A DNA stretch of 50,531 bases, taken from the IMG/VR virus record IMGVR_UViG_3300044620_000612, positions 1 to 50,531 of that record; one strand, 5' to 3'. Numbering within the stretch: the first letter of the stretch is position 1; every line of letters starts with the position of its first letter. The notes beneath the pieces are model-generated. The model was given only the letters and a program-made list of their open reading frames with translations. It was not told the DNA's origin and did not search any database. Shown piece by piece: positions 47,918 to 50,531 of this stretch. The translations under genes were made by a program, and so were the position numbers. Source of the stretch: a virus.

Positions 47918-47966
47918 GGCCTATATTTCTCAATTATATTGAATCAATAATCAATATTGAATTTGA
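47918..47966 (+). promoter_or_regulatory. AT-rich inverted repeat before the holin-like gene
   Basis: TCTCAA and TATTGA pair with TCAATA and TTGAGA across about 48 bases. AT-rich and without a T-run; a stability or operator element is possible. Confidence 0.35.
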
Positions 47967-47979
47967 GAGATCATACTGC

Positions 47980-48255
47980 ATGGACTGGCTCAAATTTGTC
48001 GAGCAGTATGGACTTGCATCAGCAGGGCTAGTTGCCGTGTTCTGGTATGTAGTTTTACCGCTAAAAGACCGGCATATTAAGTTCTTAGATACAACTGAAG
48101 AAACGAATAAATCTTTGGCTAGAACGATTGAAAAACAAGCTGAAATACTTGAAGGCGTACAAACTGGTCTAGAACGGATGAATAGTAAAATAGATAAGAT
48201 GGAAGAAGTAGTTGAGAAACTAAGCGTTGTAACTCAGCATCTTAGGATGCCATAA
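47980..48255 (+). CDS. Holin-like membrane protein with coiled coil
   Basis: 91 residues. One membrane helix (about 12-27, ASAGLVAVFWYVVLPL) follows a short N-terminal part, then a long coiled coil (TEETNKSLARTIEKQAEIL, SKIDKMEEVVEKLS). This is the layout of XhlA-like phage hemolysin/holin proteins. Placed between tail genes and fibre, it is the best lysis-hole candidate of the window. No endolysin lies beside it. Confidence 0.6.
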   Translation: MDWLKFVEQYGLASAGLVAVFWYVVLPLKDRHIKFLDTTEETNKSLARTIEKQAEILEGVQTGLERMNSKIDKMEEVVEKLSVVTQHLRMP

Positions 48256-48268
48256 CTGGGGGTAAATC

Positions 48269-48697
48269 ATGCCAAGTCTTGTTTATAACTCGTTCATGCG
48301 AGACATAGCCACAGGGCAAGTGGACTGTGATACCGACACTTTCAAGATGATGTTGGTAACCAGCACTTATACTGCTTCAAAGTCTCACGCAAAGCGTAGC
48401 GATATTACAAATGAGGTTGCTGCTGGTAGCGGTTATACGACAGGCGGAAATGCTTGTGCGTTGACTGTTGCAGCTACGGACAATGTGAACAACGATGTTG
48501 AAATTTCGTTCTCTGTCACCTCGTGGACGAGTGCTACGATCACCGCACGGGCAGGCGTGATCTACAAGTCTCGTGGTGGTCTTGCTACGGCGGATGAGCT
48601 TGTTGGCTATGTCGATTTCTTGTCAAACATAACCTCGACAAACGGCACTTTTGCCGTGACTGTATCCACACCATTGAGTCTGACAAACCCAAGCTAG
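48269..48697 (+). CDS. Tail-associated protein, paralogue 2
   Basis: 142 residues; GGGGG before the ATG. LVYNSFMRDIATGQVDCDTD, then MMLVTSTYTASKSHAKRSD, I-T-N-E-V and A-R-A-G-V-I-Y-K-S-R-G-G. Same family as 47486, with most motifs shared, so an old tandem duplication is likely. Lies just before the fibre gene. Confidence 0.7.
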   Translation: MPSLVYNSFMRDIATGQVDCDTDTFKMMLVTSTYTASKSHAKRSDITNEVAAGSGYTTGGNACALTVAATDNVNNDVEISFSVTSWTSATITARAGVIYKSRGGLATADELVGYVDFLSNITSTNGTFAVTVSTPLSLTNPS

Positions 48698-48712
48698 TTA
48701 GGATGATCACCA

Positions 48713-50531
48713 ATGGCGTTGATCAAAGCGGACAGGGTTAAAGAATCATCGACAAGCACCGGGGCAAGCACTTTCGCATTAGCGGGTGCTTTTACTGGTT
48801 TTCGAGCCTTTAGCTCTGTCTGCTCGGTTGGTGACACTTTTTACTATGTAATTGATTCTGACTTGGGAAGCGAGTGGGAGACTGGATTAGGCACTTATTC
48901 GGCAGCTAATACGCTGACTCGCACGACTGTCCATGCCAGCAGCAATGGCGGAAGCATTGTTACATTTTCAGCCGGTACGAAAAATGTTTACATTTCTCTT
49001 ACCGGGAATCAGCTTGGAACGCTGTCTACCTTGACTGGTAGCGAAACCCTCACAAACAAAACGATCAACGCCAGCAACAACACTATCACAAATGTTTCGC
49101 TAACCTCTGGCGTGACTGGCACTCTGCCACTAGCCAACGGTGGCACAGGCACAACTACAGCACAATTAGCAATTAACGCCCTAGCTGGTGCGGTTACAAG
49201 TGGATCGTATCTCAGAGGCAACGGCACTAATGTTGTCATGGCTACGATTGCTGCTGGTGATGTACCGACGCTGAATCAGAACACTACCGGCACAGCATCA
49301 GGATCGGTAAGCGGGACGGCTTCGTATCTGGCGAAGTTTACTGGTACTAATGTGGTGGGTAATTCGCAGATTATTGATAACGGTACAAGCGTTGGCATCG
49401 GCGCAGTTCCAGTTTCTGGATACACCGGGTATCGTCTACAAGTTGGCAATAGTGCTGATGTTCAAACATTTATCGTAATTGGCAACTCGACATCAGGTCT
49501 AGGCCCAACTAATGGCCTGATCGTAGGCAATGACAGCGGCAACGCTTACCTGATGAACAACGAGAATACTAGGCTTCGCATTGGCAATAATGGCAGCGAT
49601 CACTTTGTAATTGATGCTACTGGCGCAGTAGGAATTAACCAGTTTACGCCTGCATCACAACTTCATGTCACTACCGCAGCAGCAGCAACTAAGGGGCTCA
49701 TAGTCAAAGGTGCATCAGCGCAGTCAGCGAATTTGCAAGAATGGCAAAATAGTGCTGGGACGGCGTTGGCTAGCGTTAATTCTGCGGGCTCAATATCTGC
49801 GGGCTCAATCTACTCAAACAGGTTTTCACAGAACCGCTTCAACAAAATATCTACTTCCAGATCGTTACCTACTACAGTTGGCGACTATGTTGAGATTTGC
49901 AACTTTACCGAGAATGGTGGCAAGTACACGATAGTTATATCGTGCGACCAAGCTGGCGTAGGTCAGGTATCAAAAAAGTACGAGTTTGTTTGCGCCTATC
50001 AAACGCAGCAAGGCGTAATTCCTCCATCTTATGTAGTCTGGAATAGTGCATCAACAACGCCAACAAATGATTTTCATTTAGAAATCGTGAGACTGCCATC
50101 CGCATACGATGGCAGAATAAGGATTAAGCGTGTTGCCGGAACGGCGGCAATAACACTTTTTATTGATGTAGAGTACTCTGGAATTGGATCGCTCACCGAA
50201 TACAGCGGCACAGGTACATCATCGCTAACATCGTACACAAGCACCTACAATTACCAGATGTATGCTGCTCCGCCGCCGCCTTCTGGCAATAGCTACTCAG
50301 GCAACAGCTTCCCGATTTACGGCGGTAACGCAGCAGGCACAGGCAATGGTGGGAGCATAACGCTCTACACAGGAGCAGGTGCAGGCGGCGGCGTAGGCGG
50401 TGCAATTCTGAGTCGAAGTCAAGCGGACTCGTACAACCGAAGCAGTAAGTTCATCTTAGTCAGGAGCATCCCTGATACTGTTGGCAACTATGTGGAGCTT
50501 GGGAGAATTGGCTGGCTAGCCGGAGCGATCC
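48713..50531 (+). CDS. Tail fibre protein, N-terminal part (runs off window end)
   Basis: 606 codons present. The N-terminal 90 residues (ALIKADRVKESSTSTGASTF, then ANTLTRTTVHASSNGG) form the conserved tail-binding domain of many phage fibres. LTGSETLTNKTI is the classic fibre motif, followed by LANGGTGTT, one NLQEWQNSAG module and beta-sandwich modules. AGGA lies 11 bases before the ATG. The frame is open at the window end and the cut module appears to continue at base 1, giving more than 1,740 residues in total. Confidence 0.85.
   Translation, partial: MALIKADRVKESSTSTGASTFALAGAFTGFRAFSSVCSVGDTFYYVIDSDLGSEWETGLGTYSAANTLTRTTVHASSNGGSIVTFSAGTKNVYISLTGNQLGTLSTLTGSETLTNKTINASNNTITNVSLTSGVTGTLPLANGGTGTTTAQLAINALAGAVTSGSYLRGNGTNVVMATIAAGDVPTLNQNTTGTASGSVSGTASYLAKFTGTNVVGNSQIIDNGTSVGIGAVPVSGYTGYRLQVGNSADVQTFIVIGNSTSGLGPTNGLIVGNDSGNAYLMNNENTRLRIGNNGSDHFVIDATGAVGINQFTPASQLHVTTAAAATKGLIVKGASAQSANLQEWQNSAGTALASVNSAGSISAGSIYSNRFSQNRFNKISTSRSLPTTVGDYVEICNFTENGGKYTIVISCDQAGVGQVSKKYEFVCAYQTQQGVIPPSYVVWNSASTTPTNDFHLEIVRLPSAYDGRIRIKRVAGTAAITLFIDVEYSGIGSLTEYSGTGTSSLTSYTSTYNYQMYAAPPPPSGNSYSGNSFPIYGGNAAGTGNGGSITLYTGAGAGGGVGGAILSRSQADSYNRSSKFILVRSIPDTVGNYVELGRIGWLAGAI
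49694..49789 (+). repeat. NLQEWQNSAG fibre module 5
   Basis: Copy of the 32-residue module seen four times at 1369-3300, with L-I-V-K-G-A-S-A-Q at its start. Confidence 0.85.
50351..50531. repeat. Fibre module repeat, copy B (window end)
   Basis: About 97% identical to 481-661. The window ends at the last identical base, inside the codon after GRIGWLAGAI. Confidence 0.9.

Noticed and set aside
1-50531. Integrase, repressor or partition genes for lysogeny
   Set aside because: None recognisable; the excisionase-like protein lies in the replication operon and is better read as a DNA-binding regulator.

Overview
The window is a double-stranded DNA tailed-phage genome, near-complete or complete at 50.5 kb. 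It has terminase, portal, Mu-F-like head protein, prohead protease, decoration protein, major capsid protein, neck proteins, tail tube, frameshifted tail chaperones, a 534-residue tape measure and repeat-rich tail fibres, which fits a siphovirus-like particle. No integrase or partition module is visible, so a virulent lifestyle is the simplest reading. Several protein types resemble ones I recall mainly from Planctomycetes and their phages: the proline-linker protein at 6204, the papain-like protease, the secreted Cys-Cys-Tyr-Trp-Gly protein at 10804, the excisionase-like protein at 13731 and the Cys-rich tail-tip C-terminus at 46042. A planctomycete host is therefore my tentative inference; no database search was possible.

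The window starts and ends inside the same kind of tail-fibre gene. The last 181 bases are about 97% identical to bases 481-661, so the contig probably broke inside a fibre repeat and the molecule is probably circular or circularly permuted. The fibre begins at 48713 and most likely continues at base 1. Two bases (or 2+3n) would be needed at the join to keep the frame.

Layout. (1) 48269-50531 plus 1-8253, plus strand: tail fibre, 22-residue-repeat protein, Ig-like protein, metallophosphoesterase, proline-linker protein, papain-like protease. (2) 8254-8601: small HNH nuclease, convergent with the next block. (3) 8598-20250, minus strand: small zinc-ribbon and membrane proteins, primase-helicase, excisionase-like protein, SSB-like protein, UvrD-type helicase, putative annealing protein, DUF3310, two sigma-like regulators, a lipoprotein. 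A consensus sigma70 promoter with a palindromic operator lies just upstream at 20301-20329. (4) 20250-26514: a control and early region with a consensus sigma54 promoter, structured RNA candidates, a RusA resolvase, an origin-like segment (22.2-22.7 kb), and a distinct cassette of eight small genes that share one leader, have three near-identical terminator/poly-T/promoter units and contain 25 AAGCTT hexamers. (5) 26515-48255, plus strand: packaging, head, neck, tail and tail tip.

The most unusual item is in the large terminase. A 302-residue intein splits the Walker A loop, and an HNH homing-endonuclease gene with two helix-turn-helix motifs and its own Shine-Dalgarno sequence lies inside the intein DNA on the opposite strand.
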